This document shows positions 63,946 to 64,000 of a DNA stretch of 64,000 nt, one piece after another. Position numbers and translations under genes: made by a program. Every line of letters begins with the position of its first letter. Position 1 is the first letter of the stretch. The notes beneath the pieces were generated by a model. That model did no database searches, was not told where the DNA came from, and worked only from the letters and a program-made list of their open reading frames with translations. Source of the stretch: BPJU01 sp964425225 (GTDB taxonomy: Bacteria; Planctomycetota; Planctomycetia; Pirellulales; Pirellulaceae); NCBI GenBank assembly GCA_964425225.1, contig CAYRMD010000001.1, positions 62,001-126,000 of the forward strand. Direction: 5' to 3'.

Positions 63946-64000
63946 AGAGTTTAGATCGCAAGTTGCGACGAGAAAGCGTTCGGTCTGCGCTGTTGCTCGG
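63942..64000 (+). CDS. Probable ABC transporter permease (N-terminal fragment, cut by window edge)
   Basis: The frame opens with GTG inside the ATPase stop (GTGA) and runs 19 codons (MKSLDRKLRRESVRSALLL) to the window end. The basic start and overlap match FtsX/MacB-like permeases that accompany this ATPase. Nothing more can be seen. Confidence 0.6.
   Translation, partial: MKSLDRKLRRESVRSALLL

Noticed and set aside
1..64000. Search for CRISPR arrays, insertion sequences, prophage and restriction-modification genes
   Set aside because: No regularly spaced repeats with unique spacers, transposase, integrase or phage genes were seen.

Overview
The window looks like a chromosomal segment of a planctomycete, most likely the order Pirellulales. 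Five DUF1501 proteins, three DUF1549/DUF1553 (PSD1-type) cytochrome proteins, a Pirellula/Verrucomicrobium-type heme dehydrogenase, a giant dockerin-ended cadherin-like protein and a degenerate TPR-CHAT protein are hallmarks of that group. No plasmid or phage genes are visible. The genus cannot be decided from the sequence alone.

Layout. 1-7912: the 3' part of a giant secreted protein with a repeated ~95-residue module, a GEVED domain, about seven cadherin-like repeats and a C-terminal dockerin. 8689-11965: a nitric-oxide response locus with an Rrf2-type regulator facing a di-iron RIC/ScdA repair protein and an NnrS membrane protein; a perfect palindrome lies between the divergent genes. 12347-13489: a tiny membrane ORF, tRNA-Val(GAC) and a broken GxxExxY gene framed by inverted CACAGAG-type repeats. 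13520-29340: a 16 kb block, all on the minus strand, of DUF1501 and PSD1 genes headed by an unusual ceramidase-like/PVC-cytochrome fusion.

30003-35312: an ABC exporter whose ATPase has lost its catalytic motifs, an ABC-2-type permease, acylphosphatase and an apparently exported methyltransferase. 35372-40159: a minus-strand operon lysS-lolC-lolD-ilvE. 40289-47269: an exported amidohydrolase, a membrane Ser/Thr kinase with an extracytoplasmic sensor, a DUF5690-like MFS protein and a gingipain-like protease. 47524-50347: tRNA-Gly(CCC), a tRNA remnant, then an ECF sigma factor, a membrane anti-sigma-like protein and a secreted coiled-coil protein. 51067-54744: a small lipoprotein with a strong terminator and a TPR/pseudo-CHAT protein. 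55816-62184: a second DUF1501/PSD1 operon that contains a ComEC-like metallo-beta-lactamase-fold protein. 63238-64000: the start of a MacB/LolD-type ABC transporter, cut by the window edge.

Taken together, most genes serve the cell envelope: exported Tat substrates, c-type cytochromes, lipoprotein sorting, surface adhesins and envelope stress signalling. Intergenic DNA is rich in short dispersed palindromic repeats of at least three families, which explain many spurious small ORFs. All functions are read from sequence motifs; no database search was possible.
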